This document shows positions 45,995 to 55,987 of a DNA stretch of 64,000 nucleotides, one piece after another. The stretch is from assembly GCA_945885345.1 (NCBI GenBank), contig CAMCYP010000009.1:35083-99082 (forward strand). The letters are read 5' to 3'. Under the pieces are notes generated by a model, which did not search any database, was not told where the DNA came from, and worked only from the letters and a program-made list of their open reading frames with translations. This stretch comes from Bordetella parapertussis. Its GTDB lineage: Bacteria; Pseudomonadota; Gammaproteobacteria; Burkholderiales; SG8-41. The position numbers and the translations under genes were made by a program. Every line of letters starts with the position of its first letter. Positions within the stretch are counted from its first letter, which is position 1.

Positions 45995-48085
45995 TTATTC
46001 GAGCAGCATCAGCCAGTCGACGGCAGTGACGCCCTGCGGACCGGCCAGCACCGGATTCAGATCCAGCTCGGCCAGTCGCGGTCCCGCCGCGGCACCGAAA
46101 CGCGATACCGCGCTGATCATCTGTGCCAGCGCTTTCTTGTTGACGGGTGGTTTGCCGCGTACGCCGTCGAGTATGACTTTGCTTTTCAGTTCATCGAGCA
46201 TGCGCAGTGCCTCGGCTTCAGTCACCGGTGCGGCACGGAACACCACGTCCTTGAATACTTCGATCAGCACCCCGCCCAGCCCGACCATGACCACCGGGCC
46301 GAAAGTCGGATCGCGTTTCAGTCCGATCACCAGTTCGACATCGCCTTTAGCCATGGCTTGAACCAATACGCCGGCGATGCGGGCATCGGTTTTATATTGC
46401 CTGGCATTGGCGATCAGGGCTGCATACGCGCTGCGCACAGCGGCATCATCACTCAAGTTCAGCGCGACACCTTTGGCTTCTGTCTTGTGCAGAATGTCCG
46501 GCGATTCGATTTTCAACACCACTGGATAACCCAGCGTCTTGGCAGCAGCCACGGCTTCATCGGCCGTTGTTGCCAGCTTTGCTGCGGCAGTCGCTACGCC
46601 GAAGGATTGCAACAGTGCCTGTCCTTCCATGCTGCTGACCGCACCGCTTGCTGCAGGCAGCGCGGGTTTGGGTAGTTGCAAGGCGGTGCGCGCAGTTGCA
46701 TCACTCAACCAGTTACGCCGCGCTTCGGCATAACGCACCAGTGCGGCGGCTGCATCGACCGCAGGCTCTGCGCTGCGCAGGAATGGAACGCCAGCTTCGC
46801 GCAACAGTTTCGCTGCAATATCCGGCATGCCCATCCAGCAGACGATGAAGGGTTTGCTGGTCTGCGCCCTGGCTTCGATGAAACTCTGCGCAGTGACTTC
46901 AGCGTATTTGTCGGTGAACGAGAGCCAGAGTATGGCGATATCCACCTTGGGATCGGATAGCAGGATTTTCAGGCTGTCGCGCATCAATGCAGGATTGACC
47001 AGGCCCTGGGCGGTGATGTCCACCGGGTTGCTGGTCGAACCGAATGCCGGCACGACTGTGCGCAAAGCCTCGGTGGTTTCCGCGCTGAGTGTGGCGACAT
47101 CCAAGCCGATTTCTTCGGCGCGATCCGCCATCAATGCGCCGGCGCCGCCGGAGCGGGTAATGAAGCCGATGCCTTTGCCGCCGGGCAATCCGCATTGTGA
47201 AAATATATCAACAAAATCAAGTAGTTGCTCATCACTGCGAGCGCGGATGATGCCGCGCTGGCGAATCACGCCATCAAACACTGCATCTTCGCCGGCGAGT
47301 GATCCGGTATGCGAAGCAATGGCTTTTGCGCCGGCCTTGGTACGACCGACTTTGGTCAGCACGATTGGTTTTGCGCGCTGCAGTGCATCTTCGGCCACTT
47401 CGAGCAGGCCCGGACCGTTCTTGAGCCCTTCGATATAACCGGCGCCGACTTTAATGCGGTCTTCCGCAATGATCGCGCGCATGATGTCGACGAATTGCAC
47501 ATCGACTTCGTTGCCGGTGTTGACGAAATAACCGAAATTGAGTCCGCGCTTGCGCGCGGTGCCGGCAGTGGCGGTGCCCAGAGCACCGGACTGCGTGACG
47601 AATGCCGCGGGACCGTCCGGTGTCGGCCCCAGCGAAAACTGGCTGAAGGTGGCCATCACGTTTTCAGCGACATTGACCAGGCCCAGGCAGTTCGGGCCGA
47701 GAATGCGCACCCCGCTCTCCTTGATGGCTTTTTTCAGTTCGGCTTCGAGGCGGATGCCATCGCCGCCGACTTCGCTGAAGCCGGAGCTGAATACCACGGC
47801 GGCCTTGACGCTTTTTTTGCCGAGTTCACGCAAGGTGTCCGGCACATGTTTCGCCGGCACGGCGACAACGGCGAGATCCACCGTACCGGGAATCGATGCG
47901 ACATCCGGATAACAGGGCAGATCAAGCAGGGTCTGATATTTGGGATTGACCGGCAGGATGCGGCCGGCATACTTCTTGTCGACCAGCGCTTTCAAGGTGC
48001 GGCCGTTGATTTTGTTGAAATCGGACGAGGCGCCGATGACCGCGATGGATTGCGGGTGCAGCAGGGCCTGGATGGCTTCGTTCAT
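45995..48085 (-). CDS. NDP-forming acyl-CoA synthetase (acetate-CoA ligase family)
   Basis: 696 residues. N-terminal CoA-binding domain (SIAVIGASSDFNKING..ALVDKKYAGRILPVNP), a succinyl-CoA-synthetase-like domain in the middle (GFITRSGGAGALMAD, HTGSLAGEDAVFDG) and a C-terminal ATP-grasp domain (VLKIESPDILHKTEAKGV, GPVVMVGLGGVLIEVFKDV). It activates an acid to its CoA thioester with ATP cleaved to ADP. Start set at 48085 because the family starts with MNEAIQALLHPQSIAV. Divergent from a Bug receptor gene. Confidence 0.94.
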   Translation of the reverse strand: MNEAIQALLHPQSIAVIGASSDFNKINGRTLKALVDKKYAGRILPVNPKYQTLLDLPCYPDVASIPGTVDLAVVAVPAKHVPDTLRELGKKSVKAAVVFSSGFSEVGGDGIRLEAELKKAIKESGVRILGPNCLGLVNVAENVMATFSQFSLGPTPDGPAAFVTQSGALGTATAGTARKRGLNFGYFVNTGNEVDVQFVDIMRAIIAEDRIKVGAGYIEGLKNGPGLLEVAEDALQRAKPIVLTKVGRTKAGAKAIASHTGSLAGEDAVFDGVIRQRGIIRARSDEQLLDFVDIFSQCGLPGGKGIGFITRSGGAGALMADRAEEIGLDVATLSAETTEALRTVVPAFGSTSNPVDITAQGLVNPALMRDSLKILLSDPKVDIAILWLSFTDKYAEVTAQSFIEARAQTSKPFIVCWMGMPDIAAKLLREAGVPFLRSAEPAVDAAAALVRYAEARRNWLSDATARTALQLPKPALPAASGAVSSMEGQALLQSFGVATAAAKLATTADEAVAAAKTLGYPVVLKIESPDILHKTEAKGVALNLSDDAAVRSAYAALIANARQYKTDARIAGVLVQAMAKGDVELVIGLKRDPTFGPVVMVGLGGVLIEVFKDVVFRAAPVTEAEALRMLDELKSKVILDGVRGKPPVNKKALAQMISAVSRFGAAAGPRLAELDLNPVLAGPQGVTAVDWLMLLE

Positions 48086-48212
48086 TTTCTGGACTCTCGG
48101 GTGCGCTGAATGACAAAACAGTCGGCGCACGATAACGGCTGCCGATTGCCGGGTCAAACCCGACTCATGCTAAATTCACGCCTATAAGCAGTTAAACACA
48201 GGAGGAGACACC

Positions 48213-49196
48213 ATGAAAAAAATCGTGCTGGGCGGCATGGCTGTATTGCTGGTCGCATCCGCATCATGGGTCGGGGCGCAGACTGCGCAGAATTTCCCGA
48301 CCAAATCGCTGCGCATGATCATCCACTTCCCGCCCGGCGGGCCCACCGATTTTGTCGGCCGTGCGCTGGCGCAGAAACTCAGCGAGGCCTGGAAGCAGCA
48401 GATCATCGTCGAAAACCGTCCCGGTGCCGGTGGCGTGATCGGCATCGAAGCCGTGCTACGTTCGCCGGCCGATGGTTACACATTGCTATTCGGCACCGGT
48501 GGTTCACTGGCACTGGCCCCTGCGTTGACACCGAAGCTGCCGTACAACGTGTTCACCGACCTTGCGCCGATCACGCTGGTGGTGATCAATCCGCAGATCC
48601 TGGTGGTGCATCCTTCGCTGCCGGTGCGCAACGTCAACGACCTGATCAAGCTTGCCAAATCCAAACCCGGCCAGATCAACTATGGCTCGGTGGGTCCGGG
48701 CAGTCCGCAGCACATGGGCATGGAACTGCTGAAATCGATGGCCGGCGTGAATCTGGTGCATATTCCGTACAAGGGCACGGCACCAGCCATGACCGAACTG
48801 ATGGCCGGACAGATTTCGGTGATGTTCAACAGCATGCCCTCAGTGCTGCCGCAGATTGCTGCCGGCCGCCTGCGCGGCATCGCCGTCGGCAGCGCGAAAC
48901 GTTCCCCTGCGGCTCCGGATATTCCGACGGTTGCTGAATCCAGCCCCAGCCTCAAAGGATTTCAATACGTGACCTGGTACGCCCTGCTCGCACCTGCGGC
49001 AACACCCAAGGACGTCATCGCCAAAATCAATGCCGAGTCGGTAAAAATCCTGTCGCAGCCGGAGATGGTGCAACGCCTGTCCAGTCAGGGTGCGGAACCG
49101 GCTCCGGGCACACCGGAAGAACTGGGCAAGTTCATGCGCGATGAATTCGAAGACTGGAAAAAAGTCATCAAGGCCGCGAACATCAAGCTCGAATGA
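48213..49196 (+). CDS. Bug/TctC-family periplasmic solute-binding protein
   Basis: 327 residues, receptor of the tripartite tricarboxylate transporter class. Signal peptide MKKIVLGGMAVLLVASASWVGAQ; then FPTKSLRMIIHFPPGGPTDFVGR, VENRPGAGGVIGIEAVLRSPADGYTLLFGTGG, HMGMELLKSMAGVNLVHIPYKG and AELS-type ending. Strong Shine-Dalgarno AGGAGGAGA. No TctAB membrane genes are in the window, as usual for orphan Bug receptors. It is divergent from the acyl-CoA gene cluster and may deliver its substrate. Confidence 0.94.
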   Translation: MKKIVLGGMAVLLVASASWVGAQTAQNFPTKSLRMIIHFPPGGPTDFVGRALAQKLSEAWKQQIIVENRPGAGGVIGIEAVLRSPADGYTLLFGTGGSLALAPALTPKLPYNVFTDLAPITLVVINPQILVVHPSLPVRNVNDLIKLAKSKPGQINYGSVGPGSPQHMGMELLKSMAGVNLVHIPYKGTAPAMTELMAGQISVMFNSMPSVLPQIAAGRLRGIAVGSAKRSPAAPDIPTVAESSPSLKGFQYVTWYALLAPAATPKDVIAKINAESVKILSQPEMVQRLSSQGAEPAPGTPEELGKFMRDEFEDWKKVIKAANIKLE

Positions 49197-49216
49197 GCTT
49201 GGCCTGCTGAGCGCGC

Positions 49217-51298
49217 TTACGGCGCGGATCCCACCTGCACGGTCTTGTCGACCTGCAGGTTCGGTGGCAGGTGATGTGCAACGAACAGCAGCGTGACCTT
49301 GCCCTTGTAGCGATTGATCGTTGCCGCAAACGCTTCGGCTGTTGCCGCGTCGAGACTGCTGGTCGCCTCATCAAAAATCAGCACCCGCGGGCGTTTCAGC
49401 AGTGCCCGCGCGATCGCAATGCGCTGTTTCTGGCCGCCGGACAGACCGGCGCCATGTTCACCGATGGACGTCTGATAGCCCTGCGGCAACTGCTCGATCG
49501 CTGCATGGATTTCAGCCAGCCTGCAGGCCTGCACCACATCCTCGAACGACGCATGCGGATTGGCCAGTGCCAGGTTGTCGTAAATCGTGCCGCTGAACAG
49601 CACGGTGTCCTGTGGCACCACACCAAAATACTGACGCAGCTCGTTGGCCGCCAGATGCCGGGTATCGTGGCCGTCAAGCAGGATGGCGCCTTCAGTGGGC
49701 TGGCAGAACGCCTGCAGCAGTTTGACCAGCGTGCTTTTGCCGGAACCCGAAGGCCCCATGATGGCAATGCACTGCCCCGGCGCAATATCCAGATTGAATT
49801 CACGATACAGGTACGGCAGGTTGTCGGCGTAACGAAATCCGAGCCCGCTGATCTCGATGCGTCCACGCCCGGCGGCTGCCCGTGACGGCACCAGCGCATG
49901 GGGTTCGGGTATTGCATTCATCAGGTCACCCAGCCGCCGCATTGCGATGTTCGCCTGCTGGAATTCCTGCCACAGGCCGACCATGCGCAGCACCGGCTGC
50001 GCCAGTCGCGCGGCGAACATCTGGAAAGCCACCAGCATGCCCACAGTCAGGCTGCCGGTCGTCATCACCAGCCAGGCGCCGACGCAGAGTATGGCCAGGG
50101 TCAGCAATTGCTCCAGCGCATGGGCTGCGACGTTATAGGTATTCGAAAGCTGACGCGTCGCAAACGTGGCCTGCAGATAAGCGGCCAGGTATTCGCCGTA
50201 GCGGGCATGAAGCTGGGGTTCCATCTGCAGCGATTTCACGGTATCCATGCCGGCGACATATTCCGTCAGGAACGCCTGGTTGCGCGCACCCAGCAGAAAC
50301 TGCCGGTTCAGGCGTTCGCGCAGCAGCGGTGTGATGGCAAAACTCAGCACGGCGATTGCCGCGATGATGGCGATGGCCAGCAGGCTCAGCACCCAGCTGT
50401 AATAGAACATCATCGCGAGGAATATCAGCAGGAACGGCAAGTCGAGGATCAGTGTAACTGCGGCGCCGCTGAGAAATTCGCGGATGGTTTCCACGCCCTG
50501 TATGCGGGCGATCACGGTACCGGTGGGCCGCTGTTCGAAATAACGCGGCGGCAGCCTGAACAGGTGCTCAAAAACGCGGCTGCCGAGCACAGCATCAATG
50601 CGGTTGCCGGTGTGCAGTATCAGGTATTGCCGCACCCAGCCCAGCGCGGCGCTGAACGCCATGATCATGAACAGCGCAATTGCAATGACCGCCAGCGTGT
50701 TGACGGTGCGGTGGACGATGACTTTGTCGATAATGATCTGCGTGAACACCGGCGTTGCCAGCGCCAGCAGCTGGATCACCAGCGAGGCCAGCAGCACATC
50801 GCGCCAGATCGTCTTGTGTTTCAGCAGTTCGGGGATGAACCAGCGGAAATTGAAATCCCCGGCGACGGCTTCCGGTTCGGCAACAGCGGGGTTCGGCGAT
50901 TCTGTTTCCCGTGCCAGCAGGATGGCGATGCCGGCATAACGTCCGGCGAAATCTTCCGGACTGATGGCCACCGGTTGCGGATGATGCGGTTCAAGGACGA
51001 GCAGGTCATTGTCTGAGCCGCGCAGCAATACGGCCAGACCATGCGGCGCCGTGGCGTCAGCGGCAGACAGCACTGCCAGACAGGGAAAGGATTGCTTTGG
51101 CAATTGTGCGGCGGGGATGTCCCGCAACGAGTGGCGAAACCCCAGTGCCGTTGCCGCCTGCCCGATGGCGGGTAAACCGTACGGCGGCGTGACCTGCTGC
51201 AATACCAGATGCGCTGCGTACGGCACGCGGTGCAGGCGGCATATCGCATGCAGCGCCCAGGCATACGTATCCGCGGTGAATACCGGATTTGCATTCAC
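49217..51298 (-). CDS. Type I secretion ABC exporter, HlyB type
   Basis: 693 residues. N-terminal C39-like domain (about 1-130) without the catalytic Cys motif of bacteriocin peptidases, as in RTX exporters; a six-helix ABC membrane domain (about 150-430); then an ATPase domain with Walker A GPSGSGKST, signature LSGGQKQRIAIARALL, Walker B VLIFDEATSSLD. The switch His is in FVAHHLPP, slightly atypical. It is the natural partner of an HlyD adaptor and RTX substrate, which in this window are found 29 kb away on the plus strand. No TolC gene is seen. The stop lies 20 bp from the Bug receptor end. Confidence 0.92.
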   Translation of the reverse strand: MNANPVFTADTYAWALHAICRLHRVPYAAHLVLQQVTPPYGLPAIGQAATALGFRHSLRDIPAAQLPKQSFPCLAVLSAADATAPHGLAVLLRGSDNDLLVLEPHHPQPVAISPEDFAGRYAGIAILLARETESPNPAVAEPEAVAGDFNFRWFIPELLKHKTIWRDVLLASLVIQLLALATPVFTQIIIDKVIVHRTVNTLAVIAIALFMIMAFSAALGWVRQYLILHTGNRIDAVLGSRVFEHLFRLPPRYFEQRPTGTVIARIQGVETIREFLSGAAVTLILDLPFLLIFLAMMFYYSWVLSLLAIAIIAAIAVLSFAITPLLRERLNRQFLLGARNQAFLTEYVAGMDTVKSLQMEPQLHARYGEYLAAYLQATFATRQLSNTYNVAAHALEQLLTLAILCVGAWLVMTTGSLTVGMLVAFQMFAARLAQPVLRMVGLWQEFQQANIAMRRLGDLMNAIPEPHALVPSRAAAGRGRIEISGLGFRYADNLPYLYREFNLDIAPGQCIAIMGPSGSGKSTLVKLLQAFCQPTEGAILLDGHDTRHLAANELRQYFGVVPQDTVLFSGTIYDNLALANPHASFEDVVQACRLAEIHAAIEQLPQGYQTSIGEHGAGLSGGQKQRIAIARALLKRPRVLIFDEATSSLDAATAEAFAATINRYKGKVTLLFVAHHLPPNLQVDKTVQVGSAP

Positions 51299-51354
51299 AG
51301 CCTACCCCCTGCATCGTTACCGCATGAACTGCCGGTCTTGCGATTTATTGCCTA

Positions 51355-51385
51355 ATTAATTGTTTTTATTGATTATTTTTAATAA
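51355..51385. other. AT-rich junction between phosphatase and exporter genes
   Basis: The 67-bp gap contains AATTAATTGTTTTTATTGAT followed by TATTTTTAAT on the plus strand, similar to the AT-rich junctions at 9649, 20619 and 36965. The exporter start follows after a GC-richer stretch, so any promoter would be inside the gap. Confidence 0.4.
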
Positions 51386-51854
51386 TCTCGCGGAGCAAGC
51401 CGCGTGCTGCATTTTCCACCAGATCCAGCACCTGCTCAAATCCCTGCGCCCCGCCGTAATAAGGATCGGGCACTTCGCGCAATGTGATGCCATCTGCATA
51501 GGCCAGGAACAGTTTCAGTTTGCCACGACTGGCTTCCGGGTACTGCCGCCGCAACAGGTCGAGATTGCCCTCATCCATTGCCAGCACATGATCAAATGCA
51601 GTGAAATCATCGCGCACGATCTGGCGCGCGCGCAAGCGGCTCAAATCGTATCCACGGCGCGCAGCAGCGGCCTGTGATCGCGCATCCGGCGCATCACCGA
51701 TGTGGTAATCGTGGGTTCCGGCGGAATCGATGATGATTTCCCCGGTCATTCCCCGCTGCTCGACCAGGTGACGGAACACACCTTCTGCAGTCGGAGAGCG
51801 GCATATATTGCCCATGCAAACAAATAAAACACCGGTTTTTCTTTGATTACTCAT
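51366..51854 (-). CDS. Low-molecular-weight protein-tyrosine phosphatase
   Basis: 162 residues. The catalytic loop CMGNICRS gives Cys13 and Arg19 (Cx5R), and the general acid is in VPDPYYGG. The fold and size match cytoplasmic LMW-PTP such as Wzb/Ptp. No tyrosine kinase or polysaccharide gene is adjacent; the only same-strand neighbour is the type I exporter, 67 bp downstream. A regulatory role over export is unproven. Confidence 0.94.
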   Translation of the reverse strand: MSNQRKTGVLFVCMGNICRSPTAEGVFRHLVEQRGMTGEIIIDSAGTHDYHIGDAPDARSQAAAARRGYDLSRLRARQIVRDDFTAFDHVLAMDEGNLDLLRRQYPEASRGKLKLFLAYADGITLREVPDPYYGGAQGFEQVLDLVENAARGLLREIIKNNQ

Positions 51855-51914
51855 AAGGTAAATTGAATGAGTGGCAGATTGAGTCTGGCTGCATGAACAT
51901 TACAAGGATGGAAA

Positions 51915-52529
51915 ATGAATACAACAAACAAGCACCCAGAGGAATCGAGCGCCCTTATTCATGTTGTCATTGTCAGGCGAGTGCGCGCCGGATGTGAAGC
52001 CGAATTTCAAACGGCGCTCAGGGAGTTCTTTCAAACTTCGTTCAGCCATGGTGGCGTAATGGGAGCGAGCATGATTGTGCCGCCGCCCGGATCACGCTCG
52101 CCGGAATACGGAATTCTCCGGACTTTTTCCAGCGAGAAAGAGCGCGATTCATTTTATGATTCGCCGCTTTTTGCGGCATGGGAAGAACGAATTGCACCGC
52201 TGACCGAAGGCGGTTGGTCATATCGACAGCTGCACGGACTGGAAGCATGGTTCCGCTCATCAAATTCAGCCCCCCCGCGTTGGAAAATGGCGCTGCTGAC
52301 GCTGATTGCCGTGTGGCCTGTCAGCATGGCCGTTCATTTCATGCTTTCACCCATTGCCTCACATATCCCCAATTACTTTATTAATGCGGGTTTGGCGGCA
52401 GCCGGCATTGTTGCCACCCTGACATGGCTTGCAATGCCGCTGCTGGTAAAGCTGGCTCGCAACTGGCTCCGCCCGCCAATTCATCCGTTATTGGGTGATG
52501 CCAAGACTCATCCCAAATGGGGTGATTAG
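51915..52529 (+). CDS. Antibiotic biosynthesis monooxygenase-domain membrane protein
   Basis: 204 residues. The N-terminal half is an ABM-like ferredoxin fold ([21 protein letters not shown], then [19 protein letters not shown]), the second half has two membrane segments ([19 protein letters not shown] and [21 protein letters not shown]). Soluble relatives act as small cofactor-free oxygenases; the membrane-tailed form is uncharacterised. AAGGA precedes the ATG. It ends by overlapping the uvrB stop by three bases, tail to tail. Confidence 0.88.
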   Translation: MNTTNKHPEESSALIHVVIVRRVRAGCEAEFQTALREFFQTSFSHGGVMGASMIVPPPGSRSPEYGILRTFSSEKERDSFYDSPLFAAWEERIAPLTEGGWSYRQLHGLEAWFRSSNSAPPRWKMALLTLIAVWPVSMAVHFMLSPIASHIPNYFINAGLAAAGIVATLTWLAMPLLVKLARNWLRPPIHPLLGDAKTHPKWGD

Positions 52530-54550
52530 GCTGCGTCGATGAAAAAGCGCTTTTTCAGCGTTTGCAGTTCATCGCGCAGCTGTGCGGCGCGTTCGAATTC
52601 AAGGTTGCGCGCGGCCTCATACATTTCCTTCTCGACGCGCTTGATCTCGCGGGTCATCTCCTTGTCGCCCATCTGGTCGTAACGCGCCTGGTTCTGCGCC
52701 GCCTTCAGTTCCTGGCGGGCGCTGTCGTGGTCGTAGACGCCGTCGATGATGTCCTTGATGCGCTTGGTGACGCCGACAGGCGTGATGCCCTGCGCCAGGT
52801 TGTGCGCCTGCTGTTTGGCGCGGCGGCGCTCGGTTTCGCCGATGGCGCGGCGCATGGACTCGGTGATTTTGTCGGCGTAAAGGATTGCCATGCCGTTGAT
52901 GTGCCGTGCTGCGCGGCCGATGGTCTGGATCAGTGAACGTTCCGAGCGCAGGAAACCTTCCTTGTCGGCGTCGAGGATGGCCACCAGTGATACTTCCGGC
53001 AGGTCCAGGCCTTCGCGCAGCAGGTTGATGCCGACCAGCACATCGAATTCACCGAGGCGCAGGTCACGGATGATTTCGACGCGTTCGACGGTATCGATGT
53101 CCGAATGCAGGTAGCGCACCTTGATGCCGTGTTCGGCGAGGTAATCCGTCAGGTCTTCCGCCATGCGCTTGGTAAGCGTGGTGACCAGCACCCGCTCCTT
53201 GATCGCGACGCGCTTGTTGATTTCCGACAGCAGGTCATCGACCTGGGTGGTCGCCGGCCGCACTTCCAGCGCCGGATCGACCAGGCCGGTGGGACGCACC
53301 ACCTGCTCCACTACCTGTCCCTGGTGCGTGCGTTCGTATTCCGCCGGTGTCGCCGAGACGTAAACGACACGGCGCAGGAATTTTTCGAATTCGTCGAAAC
53401 GCAGTGGCCGGTTGTCCAGCGCAGACGGCAGCCGGAAGCCGTAATTGACCAGATTTTCCTTGCGTGCGCGGTCGCCTTTGTACATTCCGCCGACCTGTGG
53501 AATGGTGACATGGCTTTCATCGATGACCATCAGCGCATCTTTGGGCAGGTAGTCGATCAGCGTCGGCGGCGGCTCACCGGGTTTGCGCCCGGACAGATGC
53601 CGCGAATAATTTTCAATGCCTTTGCAGAAACCCATTTCGTTGAGCATTTCCAGGTCGAAACGCGTGCGCTGCTCGATGCGCTGGGCTTCGACCAGTTTGT
53701 GCTCTTTCTGGAACCAGTCGATGCGTTCCCTCAACTCAATCTTGATCGCCTCGATGGCACGCAGCGTGGTCGAGCGTGGTGTCACGTAATGGCTGGACGG
53801 ATAGACCGTGAATCGCGATACGCGCTGCAGGATGTGTCCGGTCAGCGGATCAAAAATCTGGATGCTTTCGACTTCATCGTCAAACAGCGATACGCGCACA
53901 GCGGTTTCCGAGTTTTCTGCCGGGAAAATATCAAGAATGTCACCGCGCACGCGAAACGCGCCGCGCTGGAATTCGATGTCATTGCGTTCGTATTGCATCG
54001 CGATCAGCCGCTCGATGGCGTCGCGCTGTGACAGTTTTTCATTTTCGTGCAGGTGCAGGATCATGCCGTGGTAATCCACGGGGTCACCGATACCGTAGAT
54101 CGCCGATACCGTGGCGACGATGATGGTGTCGCGGCGCTCCAGCAGTGCCTTGGTCGCGGACAGCCGCATCTGTTCGATGTGCTCGTTGATGTTCGAATCC
54201 TTCTCGATGAACATGTCCTTCGACGGCACGTAGGCTTCGGGCTGGTAATAGTCGTAATACGAAACGAAATACTCGATCGCGTTTTCCGGAAAGAATTCGC
54301 GCATCTCCGAATACAGCTGGGCAGCCAGCGTCTTGTTCGGTGCCATGATCAGCGCCGGTACGCCGAGGCGCGCAATGACATGCGCCATGGTGTAGGTCTT
54401 GCCCGAACCGGTGACCCCCAGTAGCGTCTGGTGCACCAGGCCGTCGCGCACGCCCTCCGTCAGCTTGTCGATGGCCTGCGGCTGGTCGCCCGCCGGCTTG
54501 AAGGTCTGGTGCAGGCGGTACGGGCTGTCGGGGAAAGTGATGATTTCCAT
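52526..54550 (-). CDS. uvrB: Excinuclease ABC subunit B
   Basis: DNA damage-recognition helicase of nucleotide excision repair, 674 residues. Walker [15 protein letters not shown], the beta-hairpin region [25 protein letters not shown] segment [11 protein letters not shown], helicase motif VSATPAEYE, and a C-terminal UVR domain binding UvrC. The product is complete. No LexA-type palindrome (CTG-N10-CAG) is seen upstream. The gene is divergent from the aminotransferase gene. Confidence 0.97.
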   Translation of the reverse strand: MEIITFPDSPYRLHQTFKPAGDQPQAIDKLTEGVRDGLVHQTLLGVTGSGKTYTMAHVIARLGVPALIMAPNKTLAAQLYSEMREFFPENAIEYFVSYYDYYQPEAYVPSKDMFIEKDSNINEHIEQMRLSATKALLERRDTIIVATVSAIYGIGDPVDYHGMILHLHENEKLSQRDAIERLIAMQYERNDIEFQRGAFRVRGDILDIFPAENSETAVRVSLFDDEVESIQIFDPLTGHILQRVSRFTVYPSSHYVTPRSTTLRAIEAIKIELRERIDWFQKEHKLVEAQRIEQRTRFDLEMLNEMGFCKGIENYSRHLSGRKPGEPPPTLIDYLPKDALMVIDESHVTIPQVGGMYKGDRARKENLVNYGFRLPSALDNRPLRFDEFEKFLRRVVYVSATPAEYERTHQGQVVEQVVRPTGLVDPALEVRPATTQVDDLLSEINKRVAIKERVLVTTLTKRMAEDLTDYLAEHGIKVRYLHSDIDTVERVEIIRDLRLGEFDVLVGINLLREGLDLPEVSLVAILDADKEGFLRSERSLIQTIGRAARHINGMAILYADKITESMRRAIGETERRRAKQQAHNLAQGITPVGVTKRIKDIIDGVYDHDSARQELKAAQNQARYDQMGDKEMTREIKRVEKEMYEAARNLEFERAAQLRDELQTLKKRFFIDAA

Positions 54551-54644
54551 GGTTTTCGGACAAAAACGCCCATGTTACCGGTATCGCGACATGCCTGCCG
54601 GTCGCGGTATCCGGGCCGGGCCATGGCGTCGAAAGTAATTGCGT

Positions 54645-54674
54645 TTGGGTGCAGTGCAAAAACACAGCTAAAAT
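54645..54674 (+). promoter_or_regulatory. Candidate promoter of the aminotransferase gene
   Basis: TTGGGT (54645-54650), 18-bp spacer, TAAAAT (54669-54674; 5 of 6). Transcript start near 54681 would leave a 40-nt leader before the ATG at 54722. Confidence 0.5.
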
Positions 54675-54721
54675 GGCGGTTCCAACCCCTTTTTCAACGA
54701 CTTTCAGCACGCAACCAGCCA

Positions 54722-55933
54722 ATGACCTCCTCAGTACTCGAAAAAATCGAAATGGCGCCCAAGGATCCGATCCTGGGCGTGACCGAAGCCTATAACGCCG
54801 ACCAGAATCCGAAAAAAGTGAATCTGGGCGTCGGCGTCTACACCGATGACAACGGCAAGGTGCCGGTGCTGCAATGCGTGCGTAGCGCCGAACAGAAACT
54901 GGCCGAAGCGCCGCTGCCGCGCAACTACCTGCCGATTGACGGCCTGCCGGTGTACGACCGCGCGGTGCAGGAAACCCTGTTTGGTGCCGACCATGCTGCG
55001 GTCAAGGCCGGGCGCATCGTCACCGTGCAAACCCTGGGTGGTACCGGCGGCCTGAAAGTCGGTGGCGATTTTCTGCGCCGCGTGAACCCGGGTGCTGATC
55101 TTTATATCAGCGACCCGAGCTGGGAAAACCACCGCGCGATTTTTGAATATGCCGGATTCACCGTCAAAACCTATCCGTACTACGATCCCGCAACCAATGG
55201 CCTGAAGTTTGACGCCATGCTGGCTGCGCTCGGCCAGCTGCCGGCGGGCGCCATCGTGCTGCTGCACGCCTGCTGCCACAACCCGACGGGTGTCGACCTG
55301 ACCGCCGCGCAGTGGGAAAAAGTCATTGCTGTCGTCAACCAGCGCAAACTGGTCCCCTTCCTCGATATCGCCTACCAGGGATTCGCCGAAGGACTGGAGG
55401 CCGATGCCGCAACCATCCGTCGCTTTACCTCGGAATGCCCGGTGGTGTTCGTGTCGAGCTCGTTCTCGAAATCACTGTCGCTGTACGGCGAGCGCGTTGG
55501 CGCATTGAGCATAGTCACCGCCAGCAAGGAAGAAGCGGCGCGCACGCTGAGCCAGCTGAAGCGCGTGATCCGCACCAACTACTCCAGCCCGCCCACACTG
55601 GGTGGCCAGGCTGTTGCCCTGGTGCTGACCACACCGGAACTGCGCACGCAGTGGGACCAGGAACTGGGGCAGATGCGCGAGCGCATCAAGGTCATGCGCA
55701 AACAGTTCGTTGAAAAAGTCCGCGCCCTGCGCGCCGATTTCGATCTGAGCTTCATCGTTGACCAGCGCGGCATGTTTTCCTACTCCGGATTGACCAAGGA
55801 ACAGGTACACAAGCTGCGCGACGAGTATTCGATCTATGCCATCGACAGCGGCCGTATCTGCGTCGCGGCGCTGAATTCGAAGAACATTGATTACGTGGCA
55901 CAGGCCGTGGCCAAGGTGCTGGTACAGCGCTGA
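54722..55933 (+). CDS. Aspartate/aromatic aminotransferase
   Basis: PLP enzyme of 403 residues, class I aminotransferase of the AspC/TyrB branch. Landmarks: NLGVGVYTDDNGKVPVL, YLPIDGLPVYDRAV, the TLGGTGGLKVGGDFL cofactor loop, HACCHNPTGVD, and the PLP lysine in SSSFSKSLSLYGERVG; a substrate arginine near the end sits in DSGRICVAALN. Substrate preference (aspartate vs tyrosine) cannot be told from sequence. The upstream frame reaching 54431 runs over the uvrB start and is not coding. Confidence 0.95.
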   Translation: MTSSVLEKIEMAPKDPILGVTEAYNADQNPKKVNLGVGVYTDDNGKVPVLQCVRSAEQKLAEAPLPRNYLPIDGLPVYDRAVQETLFGADHAAVKAGRIVTVQTLGGTGGLKVGGDFLRRVNPGADLYISDPSWENHRAIFEYAGFTVKTYPYYDPATNGLKFDAMLAALGQLPAGAIVLLHACCHNPTGVDLTAAQWEKVIAVVNQRKLVPFLDIAYQGFAEGLEADAATIRRFTSECPVVFVSSSFSKSLSLYGERVGALSIVTASKEEAARTLSQLKRVIRTNYSSPPTLGGQAVALVLTTPELRTQWDQELGQMRERIKVMRKQFVEKVRALRADFDLSFIVDQRGMFSYSGLTKEQVHKLRDEYSIYAIDSGRICVAALNSKNIDYVAQAVAKVLVQR

Positions 55934-55954
55934 AGCAAGCGGTACGGTTACATC

Positions 55955-55987
55955 AATAGCCGGCCTGCGCGCCGGCTATTTCTTTTT
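55955..55987. terminator. Terminator after the aminotransferase gene
   Basis: A perfect 10-bp stem (55955-55964 with 55971-55980, loop CTGCGC) followed by TCTTTTT. It covers the stop codon of the convergent AsmA gene at 55976. Confidence 0.85.

Noticed and set aside
54551..54721. LexA/SOS box before uvrB
   Set aside because: No CTG-N10-CAG palindrome is present in the intergenic region.
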